Below, piece after piece: positions 9,413 to 19,023 of a stretch of DNA of 64,000 bases. How positions within the stretch are numbered: the stretch's first letter is position 1; every line of letters starts with the position of its first letter. The stretch lies in assembly GCF_963666015.1 (NCBI RefSeq), contig NZ_OY762555.1, forward strand, positions 930,001 through 994,000, read 5' to 3'. A model generated the notes under the pieces. That model saw only the letters and a list, made by a program, of their open reading frames with translations. It did not search any database and was not told the origin of the DNA. This stretch comes from an uncultured Sphaerochaeta sp. GTDB taxonomy: Bacteria > Spirochaetota > Spirochaetia > Sphaerochaetales > Sphaerochaetaceae. A program made the translations under genes and the position numbers.

Positions 9413-9906
9413 GCCTTGCCTCCCCCGTTTGCGATGTACCCGGCAAGCCCACCACTTGCGATCAGGTCCTGCATGAAGGGAGGAAATGGCTCACTATGGA
9501 ACACATCTCCAGTACTCTCATTGGTGATGGCACCAGTGTTGAAATCGACACTGACTACATCACCGGCCTTGATCCCGTCACAGGCCTCAGGGCATTCGAG
9601 GATGGGAAGCCCGATATTGATTGCGTTGCGGTAGAAGATTCTTGCAAATGTTCTTGCGATTACACAGCTGATCCCACTTTCCTTGATGGCGATGGGAGCA
9701 TGCTCACGGCTTGACCCACAACCAAAATTCTTGTCAGCTACCATGATATCGCCCTCTTTCACCTGTTTGATGAAATCCTGGTCGATATCCTCCATGCAAT
9801 GAGAGGCCAACTCCTTGTGATTGGAAGTATTGAGGTACCTCGCTGGGATAATTACATCGGTATCGACGTTGTCCCCATATCTAAAAACCGTTCCTTTGGC
9901 TTGCAT
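9409..9906 (-). CDS. leuD: 3-isopropylmalate dehydratase, small subunit
   Basis: Swivelling small subunit (165 aa) of isopropylmalate isomerase, working with LeuC; the same heterodimer probably isomerises citramalate. The short form starts with [25 protein letters not shown] and has the [10 protein letters not shown] substrate-recognition motif (about residues 60-69). The ATG at 9906 has a ribosome binding site (GGAGG) inside the leuC tail and lies one base after the leuC stop; upstream in-frame starts are inside leuC. The length matches the short, archaeal-like LeuD type and not the about 200-residue enterobacterial form. Confidence 0.95.
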   Translation of the reverse strand: MQAKGTVFRYGDNVDTDVIIPARYLNTSNHKELASHCMEDIDQDFIKQVKEGDIMVADKNFGCGSSREHAPIAIKESGISCVIARTFARIFYRNAINIGLPILECPEACDGIKAGDVVSVDFNTGAITNESTGDVFHSEPFPPFMQDLIASGGLAGYIANGGGKA

Positions 9907-9907
9907 C

Positions 9908-11176
9908 TTACTCCTCCATAACCTTTGCAGGATCGGCGATATATCCTGCGATCGCACTTGCAGCGGCAACGGCCGGACTGGCAAGATAGACTTCACTCTT
10001 CACATGACCCATTCTTCCCACAAAGTTACGGTTGGTGGTACTCACCGCACGCTCCCCTTCTGCGAGGATTCCCATATGTCCGCCAAGACAGGGACCACAG
10101 GTGGGAGTGGAGACAGCACAACCACTGTCGATGAAGATATCAAAGAGCCCTTCATGCATCGCCTGCTTCCAGATTTCCTGTGTTGCAGGGAAGATCAGGG
10201 TACGAACATGCTTCGCGATCTTTTTGCCCTTGAGTATGGCAGCGGCCTGCCTCAGATCACTGATATGTCCATTGGTGCAGCTTCCAATGACAACTTGGTC
10301 AATCCTCACCTCACCGACTTCATCGATGGTCCTGGTGTTGGACGGGAGGTGGGGGAAGCTTACCGTGCTCTTCACTTTACCGAGGTCGATATCGATCACC
10401 TGATCATACTCAGCATCACTATCTGCTTCATAGATGACAGGTTCCTTCGGACAGTGCTCCTTCAAGTACTCCAGGGTTACCTCATCCACAGGGAAGATTC
10501 CGTTCTTGGCACCGGCCTCGATGGCCATGTTTGCAATGGTGAAACGGTCGTCGATTGTCAGGTTCTTCACCCCTTCCCCAGTGAATTCCATACTCTGGTA
10601 GAGTGCACCATCCACCCCGATCATCCCAATGATGTGGAGGATCAGGTCCTTTCCACTCACATGAGGAGCGAGGGAACCGGTAAGATTGAACTTGATGGCG
10701 GTTGGGACCTTGAACCAAGCCTGTCCGGTAGCCATACCGCAAGCCATGTCAGTGGAACCAACACCTGTGGAAAATGCGCCCAAGGCACCATACGTACAGG
10801 TATGACTATCCGCCCCAATGACCAAATCTCCTGCCCCGACCAGTCCTTTCTCTGGGAGCAAGGCATGCTCAATACCCATCTGGCCTACATCAAAATAATT
10901 GGTGATCTCATGGTCGTGTGCGAAACAACGTAGGGCCTTGCACTGTTCTGCTGCCTTGATATCCTTGTTCGGGGAGAAGTGGTCTGGGACAAGGGCAACC
11001 TTATCCTTGTCAAATACCGTCTCCTTACCGAATTTTCCAAATTCATTGATGGCAACTGGAGCAGTAATGTCGTTGCCCAGTACCATATCCAGGTCCGCCA
11101 TGATCAACTGTCCAGCGCGTACGCTCTCCAGCTTGGCGTGGTGGGCCAGGATTTTCTGTGTCATTGTCATACCCAT
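9908..11176 (-). CDS. leuC: 3-isopropylmalate dehydratase, large subunit
   Basis: Aconitase-family [4Fe-4S] large subunit (422 aa) of isopropylmalate isomerase. Cluster cysteines are visible in [12 protein letters not shown] and in [17 protein letters not shown], with the [22 protein letters not shown] region before them. The about 420-residue length is that of the archaeal/clostridial LeuC class, matching the short LeuD. The ATG at 11176 has the ribosome binding site GGAAGGAGA, whereas more upstream in-frame starts run into cimA. The gene sits between cimA and leuD, and the pair can serve both leucine and citramalate-derived isoleucine. Confidence 0.95.
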   Translation of the reverse strand: MGMTMTQKILAHHAKLESVRAGQLIMADLDMVLGNDITAPVAINEFGKFGKETVFDKDKVALVPDHFSPNKDIKAAEQCKALRCFAHDHEITNYFDVGQMGIEHALLPEKGLVGAGDLVIGADSHTCTYGALGAFSTGVGSTDMACGMATGQAWFKVPTAIKFNLTGSLAPHVSGKDLILHIIGMIGVDGALYQSMEFTGEGVKNLTIDDRFTIANMAIEAGAKNGIFPVDEVTLEYLKEHCPKEPVIYEADSDAEYDQVIDIDLGKVKSTVSFPHLPSNTRTIDEVGEVRIDQVVIGSCTNGHISDLRQAAAILKGKKIAKHVRTLIFPATQEIWKQAMHEGLFDIFIDSGCAVSTPTCGPCLGGHMGILAEGERAVSTTNRNFVGRMGHVKSEVYLASPAVAAASAIAGYIADPAKVMEE

Positions 11177-11192
11177 GGGGTGTCTCCTTCCT

Positions 11193-12785
11193 TCATTCAA
11201 CCGAAGGCTCAATTCCCTCGGCAATTAATTTATACTCAATACTATCACTCAAGGCAAACCAACTGGCCTCTATGATGTCCCTGCTGACTCCGATGGTGGT
11301 CCAACTCTCATTTCCATCGGTGGATTCAATGAGAACCCTTACCTTACTGGCAGTTGCTCCTGCCGAGTCCAAGACCCGTACCTTATAGTCGGTCAAGTGT
11401 ACACGCTTGAGGGTTGGATAGAATTGTTCAAGAACCTTTCTCAGCGCTTGGTCCAGTGCGTTTACCGGACCTTCACCCTCAGCGGCAGTGATGGCACTCT
11501 CACCACCAACCTTTACCTTGACAACCGCGGCATGGGTTGCATCGCTGAGAGGATCTGCATAAGGACTACTGCCGATGGTCTGGTAGTGTACCAGTGAAAA
11601 ATAGGGTTTATACATCTTCAAGTGTCGTCTGATCACCAGGTCAAAGCTACTCTCTGCTCCTTCAAACTGATAACCATCCGCCTCAAGTTGCTTGAGCTCA
11701 TCCATCAAACTCACCGTTACCGGATCATCCTTATCAAGATCGGGTATCACACGGGCAATTCGCTTGAGCATCAAGGCCCTTCCAGCAACCTCACTCATCA
11801 GGAGCCTGCGTTCATTGCCCACCTGCAAAGGATCGATATGCTCGAAGGAGTTAGGATTCTTCTGCACCCCGTCTATATGCATACCGCCTTTATGGGCAAA
11901 GGCGCTCTTTCCAATGAAGGGAGCTCCGCCGACAATGCGCACATTTGCGATCTCAGCAACTTGCCGGCTGGTTGCCGTCAGTTGTTCGAGACTCTCTCCA
12001 CAGAGACAATCCACATCGAGTTTAGTCCCGAGGATTCCTGCCACAGTTGCAAGGTTTGCATTTCCGCATCGTTCCCCAAAACCAAGCAAGGTTCCCTGTA
12101 CCTGTATGGCACCGGATTCAACTGCAGCTATGGAACTGGCAACGCCACAACCGATATCATCATGAGCATGGATTCCAATAGGAATTCCAGGAAAAGCCTC
12201 TGCTGTCTCAGAGGTGATACGTGCAACTTCACTGGGTATCAAGCCACCACGAGTTTCACAGAGCACCAGGGTGGTCGCTCCCCCCTCCAGGGCAGCCTGC
12301 AAGGTTGCCTTTGCATACTCGCTGTCATCAAGATATCCATCAAAGTAGTGTTCAGCGTCAAAGAACACTTCACTTCCGCTCTCAGTAATAAACTGTATGC
12401 TGTCACGGATCATCGCAAGGTTCTCTTCAGGTGTGGTGCGAATCACATCAGTGACATGAAGCTTCCAACTCTTGCCGAAGATGGACACCACCCGGGTTCT
12501 TACGCTTGCAAGGTTTTTCAGATTGGGATCGTCAGCTGCCTTACAGTTCTTTCTCCGCGTGGAACCAAAGGCAACCAAGGTTGCATGGGAGAGAGAGAGC
12601 TGTTCGGCGCGGTGGAAGAATTCCAAGTCCTTGGGATTCGATCCAGGATTGCCTGCCTCAATGTAGGCAACCCCCAGTGAATCCAAGGCCTTCACAATTT
12701 TCAGCTTATCCTCCACCGAGAAGCTGATTCCCTCCCCTTGGCTCCCATCACGCAGGGTTGAGTCAAATAAATCTATCTTATGCAT
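11193..12785 (-). CDS. cimA: (R)-citramalate synthase
   Basis: DRE-TIM metallolyase (530 aa) condensing pyruvate and acetyl-CoA to citramalate, the entry to threonine-independent isoleucine synthesis. The N-terminus has [14 protein letters not shown], followed by [17 protein letters not shown], the metal-ligand [11 protein letters not shown] and [10 protein letters not shown] segments typical of the CimA branch rather than LeuA, and a C-terminal allosteric LeuA-dimer domain (about residues 395-530). The ATG at 12785 lies inside the end of leuA (8-base overlap); more upstream starts are in leuA. LeuA and CimA side by side allow direct comparison: only this one has the GSQGEG form of the active-site loop. 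Assignment as CimA rather than a second LeuA is strong but from motif memory. Confidence 0.9.
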   Translation of the reverse strand: MHKIDLFDSTLRDGSQGEGISFSVEDKLKIVKALDSLGVAYIEAGNPGSNPKDLEFFHRAEQLSLSHATLVAFGSTRRKNCKAADDPNLKNLASVRTRVVSIFGKSWKLHVTDVIRTTPEENLAMIRDSIQFITESGSEVFFDAEHYFDGYLDDSEYAKATLQAALEGGATTLVLCETRGGLIPSEVARITSETAEAFPGIPIGIHAHDDIGCGVASSIAAVESGAIQVQGTLLGFGERCGNANLATVAGILGTKLDVDCLCGESLEQLTATSRQVAEIANVRIVGGAPFIGKSAFAHKGGMHIDGVQKNPNSFEHIDPLQVGNERRLLMSEVAGRALMLKRIARVIPDLDKDDPVTVSLMDELKQLEADGYQFEGAESSFDLVIRRHLKMYKPYFSLVHYQTIGSSPYADPLSDATHAAVVKVKVGGESAITAAEGEGPVNALDQALRKVLEQFYPTLKRVHLTDYKVRVLDSAGATASKVRVLIESTDGNESWTTIGVSRDIIEASWFALSDSIEYKLIAEGIEPSVE

Positions 12786-14394
12786 CACCTCGGTCTTTCT
12801 CCTTATCTGAATGGGAACGCAACATGTCGTTCTCAAAACTTGGTGAAGTGGTGGGTTTGAGTGACCCTCCACCCGAGATCGAAGATGCTTCATCAAGCAT
12901 ACGGTTCACTGCAGCAAGACAGCTGAGGATTGAAGCCTCGATAACGTCGGTGCTTACACCACGCCCACGGTACATACCATGTCCATCGGTGATCTTAACA
13001 TGGACTTCTCCAAGTGCATCCCGATGCTCGGTGACTGCCTGCAGGCTATAATCCTCCAGACTGAAGGGATGACGGATAATCTTCTCCACTGCCCTGAGTG
13101 CTGCATAAACAGGGCCGGTACCGAGTGCAACCTCCTGGTAGGTCTTCTCCCCTTTTCGTAGGGTGACACAGGCTGTGCTGGTCATCAGGTTGCCGCTGTT
13201 GACCACAAAACGCTCCAGCTCCCAGATTATCGGGCTACTCTGGCTGGAAGTCTCCACCAGGGCGATAAGATCGCGATCGGTGATGGTCTTTTTTCGGTCT
13301 GCGAGATTCTTGAATTCTGAAAAGAGGGTCTTCACTTCTTCCTTGCCTAATGCATAGCCAAGATCAATGAGGCGCTTCTCGAATGCATGTTGCCCGCTGT
13401 GCTTGCCGAGTACAAGGCTGGTATTCATCACCCCTACACTCTCCGGGGTCATGATCTCATAGGTTAGGCTGTTTGCCATCATGCCATGCTGGTGGATGCC
13501 ACTTTCATGGGCAAATGCATTTGCGCCGACAATTGCCTTGGAAGGGTTCGGTTTAACACCGGTAATCTGGGAGAGCAGACGACTTGAACGGGATATCTCC
13601 TCAGTGCGTACCTGGTAGGAGAATGGATAATCATCATTCCTTGTCCTGATGGCCATCACCAGCTCTTCAACAGCCGCATTGCCTGCTCTCTCCCCTATTC
13701 CACATACAGTACACTCTGCCTGTCGGGCTCCAGCCTTTAATCCTGCAAGGCTATTGGCAACTGCAAGGCCCAGATCATTGTGACAGTGGACTGCAAGGAT
13801 GGCCTTGTCCACATTGGGAACCTTGTTCATGACGGTTGAAACCATACGGGTCATGTCATCAGGGGTTGCATATCCAACGGTATCCGGCAGATTCACGACA
13901 CTTGCCCCTGCCCTGATCACTTCCTCAACAACCTTGCACATGTAGTCAAGGTCGGTCCTGGTTGCATCCTCCAGGGAAAACTCAACATCGTCGGTCATGT
14001 TACGAGCAAACTTCACCATGGCGATTGAACGCTTCAAGGCATCCTCACGGCTCATCTTCAACTTGAACTCCAGATGGAGGTCGCTGGTTGCCAGAAAGGT
14101 GTGTATCCTGGGCCTTCTTGCGTGTTTCACCGCTTCCCAGGCTACTTCTATGTCTCTCTCCAAGGCTCTCGAGAGGGAGGCGACGGTGACGTCTTTCACC
14201 TCTTTGCTGATAGCCTGGACGCTGGCAAAGTCACCGGGAGACGCTATGGCAAACCCGGCTTCTAGGATATCCACACCAAGGGCCTCTAGCTGTAGGGCCA
14301 TGCGAATTTTCTCGTCTAGGTTCATGCTGTATCCAGGAGCCTGTTCGCCGTCTCTCAGTGTGGTATCAAAGATATAGATTCTGTCCTTTTCCAT
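12778..14394 (-). CDS. leuA: 2-isopropylmalate synthase
   Basis: First committed leucine enzyme (538 aa), condensing 2-oxoisovalerate and acetyl-CoA. It shows FDTTLRDGEQAPGYSM (about residues 9-24), LPDTVGYATP, the HCHNDLGLAVANSL metal-ligand motif, GAFAHESGIHQ-type sequence (here GANAFAHESGIHQHG) and a C-terminal LeuA dimerisation/leucine-feedback domain (about residues 390-520). Length is typical for the bacterial form. It overlaps cimA by eight bases and follows ilvC after 36 bases. Feedback by leucine is known for the family and would add to control by the leader upstream of the operon. Confidence 0.95.
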   Translation of the reverse strand: MEKDRIYIFDTTLRDGEQAPGYSMNLDEKIRMALQLEALGVDILEAGFAIASPGDFASVQAISKEVKDVTVASLSRALERDIEVAWEAVKHARRPRIHTFLATSDLHLEFKLKMSREDALKRSIAMVKFARNMTDDVEFSLEDATRTDLDYMCKVVEEVIRAGASVVNLPDTVGYATPDDMTRMVSTVMNKVPNVDKAILAVHCHNDLGLAVANSLAGLKAGARQAECTVCGIGERAGNAAVEELVMAIRTRNDDYPFSYQVRTEEISRSSRLLSQITGVKPNPSKAIVGANAFAHESGIHQHGMMANSLTYEIMTPESVGVMNTSLVLGKHSGQHAFEKRLIDLGYALGKEEVKTLFSEFKNLADRKKTITDRDLIALVETSSQSSPIIWELERFVVNSGNLMTSTACVTLRKGEKTYQEVALGTGPVYAALRAVEKIIRHPFSLEDYSLQAVTEHRDALGEVHVKITDGHGMYRGRGVSTDVIEASILSCLAAVNRMLDEASSISGGGSLKPTTSPSFENDMLRSHSDKEKDRGDA

Positions 14395-14430
14395 AGTGTC
14401 CTTCCCGGTAATATTAAGAGTTTTGGTTTG

Positions 14431-15429
<999 letters not shown>

Positions 15430-15473
15430 CTATCCTCCGTTATGGTTCGCACCACCAGGGTGCGTTAGTATGC

Positions 15474-16004
15474 TTATTCTTCATCCTCGCTGAAACTGAT
15501 TGAGCTCAGCGCCCTTGCTCCCCGCTCCAGGGCGGTAATACCGGTCCTGGCCATCTCCACAATCCCGAATGGGGTCATCAAATCCAGGAAGGACTGAATC
15601 TTGTCCAGACTTCCGGTCATCTCAAGGGTTATGGTAGAGGAGGTGACATCGTTGATCTTTGCCTTGAAAATCTCAGCAAGCTCGATGACCTGAGAGCGGT
15701 CATCATGCCTGGTGGAGACCTTGACCATCACCAGCTCACGCTGAAGGCTTTTCTCCCCTGCCATCTCATAGACCCGCTTCACATCATACAGCTTACCGAC
15801 CTGCTTCTTGATCTGTTCAACAACCGGCCGGTCTCCGCTGACGACTATGGTGATTCGGCTGAATTCTTCATTTTCGGTCTCGCCAACGGAGAGGCTGTCA
15901 ATGTTGTAGCCTCTGCGACTGAACAGCGATACAACACGCATGAGTACACCAGGATGGTTATTAACCAGAATTGCCAGTGTGTAACGTTTTTCTTTGGTAT
16001 TCAT
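15474..16004 (-). CDS. ilvN: Acetolactate synthase, small (regulatory) subunit
   Basis: Regulatory subunit (176 aa; also called ilvH) that binds IlvB and confers valine feedback. The N-terminal ACT domain (residues about 6-80) is clear: YTLAILVNNHPGVLMRVVSLF, then RRGYNIDSLSVG; the C-terminal half is the usual small-subunit activation domain. Length is normal. A ribosome binding site (GAAGGAG) lies 10 bases before the ATG. It is the first structural gene behind the LIV-rich leader and is separated from its catalytic partner ilvB by seven genes. Confidence 0.94.
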   Translation of the reverse strand: MNTKEKRYTLAILVNNHPGVLMRVVSLFSRRGYNIDSLSVGETENEEFSRITIVVSGDRPVVEQIKKQVGKLYDVKRVYEMAGEKSLQRELVMVKVSTRHDDRSQVIELAEIFKAKINDVTSSTITLEMTGSLDKIQSFLDLMTPFGIVEMARTGITALERGARALSSISFSEDEE

Positions 16005-16040
16005 CTAAGATTTCACTCCTTCATATGATATTTGGGTATA

Positions 16041-16108
16041 AGCGATTGCTCCCCGGTACTTCGGGGGCTTCCATCCACGGTCCATGCAACCAGCGATTGC
16101 AGCCGTGG
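16041..16108 (-). promoter_or_regulatory. Attenuator-like RNA structures between leader ORF and ilvN
   Basis: Immediately after the leader stop codon the transcript can fold a two-part stem: CCACGG with CCGTGG (16103-16108 with 16075-16080) enclosing TGCAA with TTGCA (16097-16101 with 16085-16089). A second GC-rich hairpin follows (CCCCG with CGGGG, 16051-16066). The 9-mer GCAATCGCT occurs twice on the transcript (16092-16100 and 16041-16049); both copies can pair through GCAA with the same TTGC at 16086-16089, so two folds are mutually exclusive. This resembles ribosome-controlled attenuation, but neither hairpin is followed by a U-run, so a Rho-dependent or translational mechanism is as likely. 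Confidence 0.55.
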
Positions 16109-16321
16109 TCAGAGAATAATTAGGCTTACTACAATAAGAAGGGAAATGAGGGAAAGAAGGGGGAGGAGGGTTAGAATAAGACGCGTTAGGACTAGAAGCA
16201 AGGAAGGAACAGAAAAAGAAGTGGTGTCACACATAGAACTACAGGAACTTGTATAGCCCTGCGTCTTCCGATTCCTTGCAAATGGGCGGTGCTGCTGCAC
16301 CTGCATAGTGAACGCGTTCAA
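16109..16321 (-). CDS. Branched-chain amino acid operon leader peptide (LIV-rich)
   Basis: A 70-codon frame starting at a TTG with a good ribosome binding site (GAGGAG, 6 bases upstream). The last 30 codons contain 23 Leu, Ile or Val codons (LTRLILTLLPLLSLISLL, then IVVSLIIL), and the stop codon abuts the first RNA hairpin. Ribosome stalling on scarce charged tRNA-Leu/Ile/Val is the known logic of ilv and leu leader peptides. The first 30 residues are not BCAA-rich, so the peptide is longer than classical leaders; an ATG at 16231 would give a 41-residue version but lacks a ribosome binding site. A membrane peptide is the alternative reading, made less likely by position and by the hairpin abutting the stop. 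Confidence 0.7.
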   Translation of the reverse strand: MNAFTMQVQQHRPFARNRKTQGYTSSCSSMCDTTSFSVPSLLLVLTRLILTLLPLLSLISLLIVVSLIIL

Positions 16322-16360
16322 GGTACTCTCCTCAAGAACAGCCTAGTATGCTGTTTCTTG

Positions 16361-16390
16361 TTTGTATCGCTCTTTGACGATGCTTGTCAA
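16361..16390 (-). promoter_or_regulatory. Promoter of the ilv-leu operon
   Basis: TTGACA (16385-16390) and TACAAA (16361-16366) with an 18-bp spacer on the minus strand, about 40 bases before the leader TTG start. The -35 is a perfect consensus and the -10 matches 4 of 6. Confidence 0.6.
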
Positions 16391-16483
16391 CCCTGCTATT
16401 CATAAAACAGTATGTTTATGCAATAAAAATTCGTTTCGCTTTGCAATGTTGCTTCCCTTTCTGATTGCAGATACACTGCTTCC

Positions 16484-18259
16484 ATGAAATTCCCCTGGGG
16501 CAATCAGCACAAGACAAACCTATTCACACTGCTCTTTCTCTACTTCCTTATCGTACTCATTGTCCCGTTGGGACTGTTCTCTGCCTATTATGCACTTGCA
16601 GGAAATACAAATCAAGAACGGTATCTGATGAGACAGGCAATGAATATGACCACACGTGATGCCAGTACCGTTGCCCAAGCCCTTGAATCCTATCGCCATA
16701 AAGCATACCAACTCTCCACCAACCCCTTGGTTGTGGAGATACTCAAGGCAGACAGACTTGCGGTAGAATCATCACAAAGCCGTGAGCTGTATGAACTGCT
16801 GTTTACCGTCATGCATGGAGATATCTATCTTGCCAGCGCAAACCTCGTCAGCAACAGTGGGAAGGTCAGAGTCTCCACCCATGTCTTCCCCGAGGTGTAC
16901 GACCTTCGCTACCAAGGCAATGACTGGGACATGGCTTCCATCATCAACCAGAACAGCCAGGTCTCCCCTACCGCTAGTCTTATCAGCATCCAGAGCCATA
17001 GAATAGCGGAGAACGGACGACAGGTTGTTGCTTCCATCCTTCGCCGAGTCTATGACCAGGAGGGAACAAATCTTGGCTACCTTGTGGTGGACATGTATGC
17101 AGATGCGCTCTCTCCCCAGGTAAACAGTGACCATGTCCTCACTGACATGCTGCTGGTCGACACCAAGTCCTTTTATGCTACCAGCCTTGTTCATCCTGAG
17201 CGATTTGGATCCTTCGACCGTTTTCCGGCGCTCAATACCCTCGATGGCAATTACACTCCCCGTTCACTTCCCTCTGACACCTCCATCACCACCATCTTCC
17301 CGATTGGAGGAACAGGCCTCCATCTGGTAGGCTCACTGAGCAGTGGGCCATTTTTTCAGAGTATGGAAAATTGGTTGTCAGTCTTCACTACGACCATGCT
17401 TATCGGGGTAGTTCTTGCTTTATGCCTCTCCTACCTTTTCTCACGCTCCATTGCCCACCCGATCAAAAATCTTGCCAAGCGTATGAGAGAGGTGGAACAA
17501 GGGGAACTGGAGCCTCAGGAAGTCAGCAGCGCGATAAGCGAATTCAGCCAGCTGGAACACTCATTCAATGTCATGATCAAGCAGATCCTCAGCCTCCTCG
17601 ATCTTACTCGTGAAGAGCAAGCCAAACTGAGTGAAGCGGAAAGAAAAGCTCTTGAGAGCCAAATGAATCCCCATTTCCTCTTCAATACTCTCAATACAAT
17701 CAAGGCACTCGCCCGTCTCCATGGAGAGGAAGATATCTACACCATTACTGTTAAGCTGGGAAAACTGCTCCGTTCCTCAATCGACAACAGGGAGAGTGAA
17801 GCCACCCTTGAACAGAGCATGGCACTTATCGAGTCCTATCTCACCATACAGAAGCTACGATTTGCCGACAAGTTGACTACCGAGGTATATCTGGATCCCA
17901 GCTGCAAACATATAAAAACCCCTAAGCTTATCATCCAGCCGCTCGTTGAGAATGCAATCATCCATGGATTGGAACCGAAGGTGGGAAGCTGGAACCTCAG
18001 TGTCCGTGTGGAAAGAACAGGAGAGAGGATTTCCATCACAGTTGGGGATGATGGAGTCGGATTTCCTCCTGATCGCCTACCGGCGAACCTTGACGAACTT
18101 GCAAACTCGCCACACGTTGGTGTATACAATGTATATAGAAGATTATTTCTCAAATATGGAAGGAAGCTACACTTCTCCCTGAAATCAAAAGAGGGTGAAG
18201 GGACTTGGGCGAGTATCTCCTTCCCGGACGAAGAAGCAATAAAGGAAGAGATGCAATGA
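16484..18259 (+). CDS. YesM-type sensor histidine kinase
   Basis: Membrane sensor kinase of 591 aa. One helix near residues 14-40 and one near 300-322 bracket a large extracytoplasmic sensor domain of about 260 residues; a HAMP linker and short coiled coil follow (about 322-385). The phosphoacceptor histidine lies in SQMNPHFLFNTLNTIKAL, the signature of the His_kinase/YesM class, and the ATPase domain has the N-box LIIQPLVENAIIHGLEP and GDDGVGFP. The downstream response regulator overlaps by ATGA. The convergent ABC sugar importer suggests the pair senses a carbohydrate and controls its uptake, as known for YesMN-like systems; the ligand cannot be read from the sequence. Confidence 0.92.
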   Translation: MKFPWGNQHKTNLFTLLFLYFLIVLIVPLGLFSAYYALAGNTNQERYLMRQAMNMTTRDASTVAQALESYRHKAYQLSTNPLVVEILKADRLAVESSQSRELYELLFTVMHGDIYLASANLVSNSGKVRVSTHVFPEVYDLRYQGNDWDMASIINQNSQVSPTASLISIQSHRIAENGRQVVASILRRVYDQEGTNLGYLVVDMYADALSPQVNSDHVLTDMLLVDTKSFYATSLVHPERFGSFDRFPALNTLDGNYTPRSLPSDTSITTIFPIGGTGLHLVGSLSSGPFFQSMENWLSVFTTTMLIGVVLALCLSYLFSRSIAHPIKNLAKRMREVEQGELEPQEVSSAISEFSQLEHSFNVMIKQILSLLDLTREEQAKLSEAERKALESQMNPHFLFNTLNTIKALARLHGEEDIYTITVKLGKLLRSSIDNRESEATLEQSMALIESYLTIQKLRFADKLTTEVYLDPSCKHIKTPKLIIQPLVENAIIHGLEPKVGSWNLSVRVERTGERISITVGDDGVGFPPDRLPANLDELANSPHVGVYNVYRRLFLKYGRKLHFSLKSKEGEGTWASISFPDEEAIKEEMQ

Positions 18260-19023
18260 GTTACAGTGTTGTGTTCGTAGAAGATGAGCAGATCGTCCGT
18301 GAGGAGATTGTCTCCTCGATTCGATGGGACCTCCTTGGTCTGGAATTGGTTGGCACTGCCTCTGATGGACTGAGCGGAGAGCATATGATCAAGGAGAAGG
18401 AGCCCGATATCGTCATCACCGACATTCGCCTTCCTGCCCAGGATGGACTTACCATGCTCAGCAACTGTCCAGTGAATCATGCCATCATCCTGACAGGGCA
18501 CGCTGACTTCTCCTATATGAAGAGTGCCATCCGTCTAGGGGTGTTCGACTATCTGCTTAAGCCGATTGATGATGAGGAGCTAGAAGAAACCCTCGCCTCC
18601 TTGGTGAGAAAATTACAGGAAGAGGATCGTGAATATGAGGATCTTAAGAAAAAGGAACACTCGAAGAGTGAGCTCATACCACTTCCCAAGCAAGCTGGAA
18701 ACCACGTAATAAACGCAACCATCGCCTATATTGCAGAGACCTACTCAGAACCGGTAGGTCTTCAGGAGGCAGCAGCCTACCTCGATCTCTCTGAAAGTCA
18801 TCTCAGTCGTCTCTTCAAGGAGGTCACCGGACTGAACTTCCTGCAGTATCTCAATGCATACAGGATAAACCAGGCGGCCATCATGATGAGGGACCCAAAG
18901 TTGAATATCAGTGAAATTGCCACCAATTGCGGGTTTCCGACCCCAGGATACTTTGCAAAGATCTTCAAACGCTTTATCGGTAAGACCCCGACGCAGTTTA
19001 GGGACGAGGTAGATACCTTCTAA
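18256..19023 (+). CDS. YesN-type response regulator with AraC DNA-binding domain
   Basis: Response regulator (255 aa) with an N-terminal receiver domain and C-terminal AraC-type double HTH. The receiver has the acidic pair in FVEDEQ, the phosphorylated Asp in IVITDIRLPAQDG (about residue 55), and the conserved Lys in LLKPID (about residue 105). The AraC part covers about residues 155-253, with SESHLSRLFKEVTGLNF and the second HTH ending in GYFAKIFKRFIGKTPTQFR. The receiver-to-AraC linker is short compared with many YesN proteins. Its ATG overlaps the kinase stop. The 3' end overlaps the convergent HAD gene by 26 bases. The likely target is the neighbouring sugar ABC operon. Confidence 0.92.
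   Translation: MSYSVVFVEDEQIVREEIVSSIRWDLLGLELVGTASDGLSGEHMIKEKEPDIVITDIRLPAQDGLTMLSNCPVNHAIILTGHADFSYMKSAIRLGVFDYLLKPIDDEELEETLASLVRKLQEEDREYEDLKKKEHSKSELIPLPKQAGNHVINATIAYIAETYSEPVGLQEAAAYLDLSESHLSRLFKEVTGLNFLQYLNAYRINQAAIMMRDPKLNISEIATNCGFPTPGYFAKIFKRFIGKTPTQFRDEVDTF

Larger units (their letters stand above)
16005..16483. other. Divergent leader region between ilvN and the sensor kinase gene
   Basis: This 479-base stretch has no conventional protein gene. On the minus strand it holds, in transcription order, a sigma70-like promoter (16361-16390), a leader ORF (16109-16321), a set of RNA hairpins with a duplicated 9-mer (16041-16108) and the ilvN ribosome binding site. The right part (16391-16483) is AT-rich and must also contain the promoter of the divergent histidine kinase, for which no convincing -35/-10 pair was recognised. 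Confidence 0.7.

Noticed and set aside
9821..12680. Long open frames on the plus strand (352-370 codons) opposite leuC and cimA
   Set aside because: They mirror real genes on the other strand, have no ribosome binding site or recognisable domain, and arise from codon bias of the true frames.
16051..16066. GC-rich hairpin before ilvN as an intrinsic terminator
   Set aside because: No U-run follows on either strand; kept only as part of the attenuator-like structure.
16005..16400. T-box riboswitch upstream of ilvN
   Set aside because: The conserved T-box element (TGGNACCGCG) and specifier stem arrangement are not visible; a partial TACCGGGG match is not enough.
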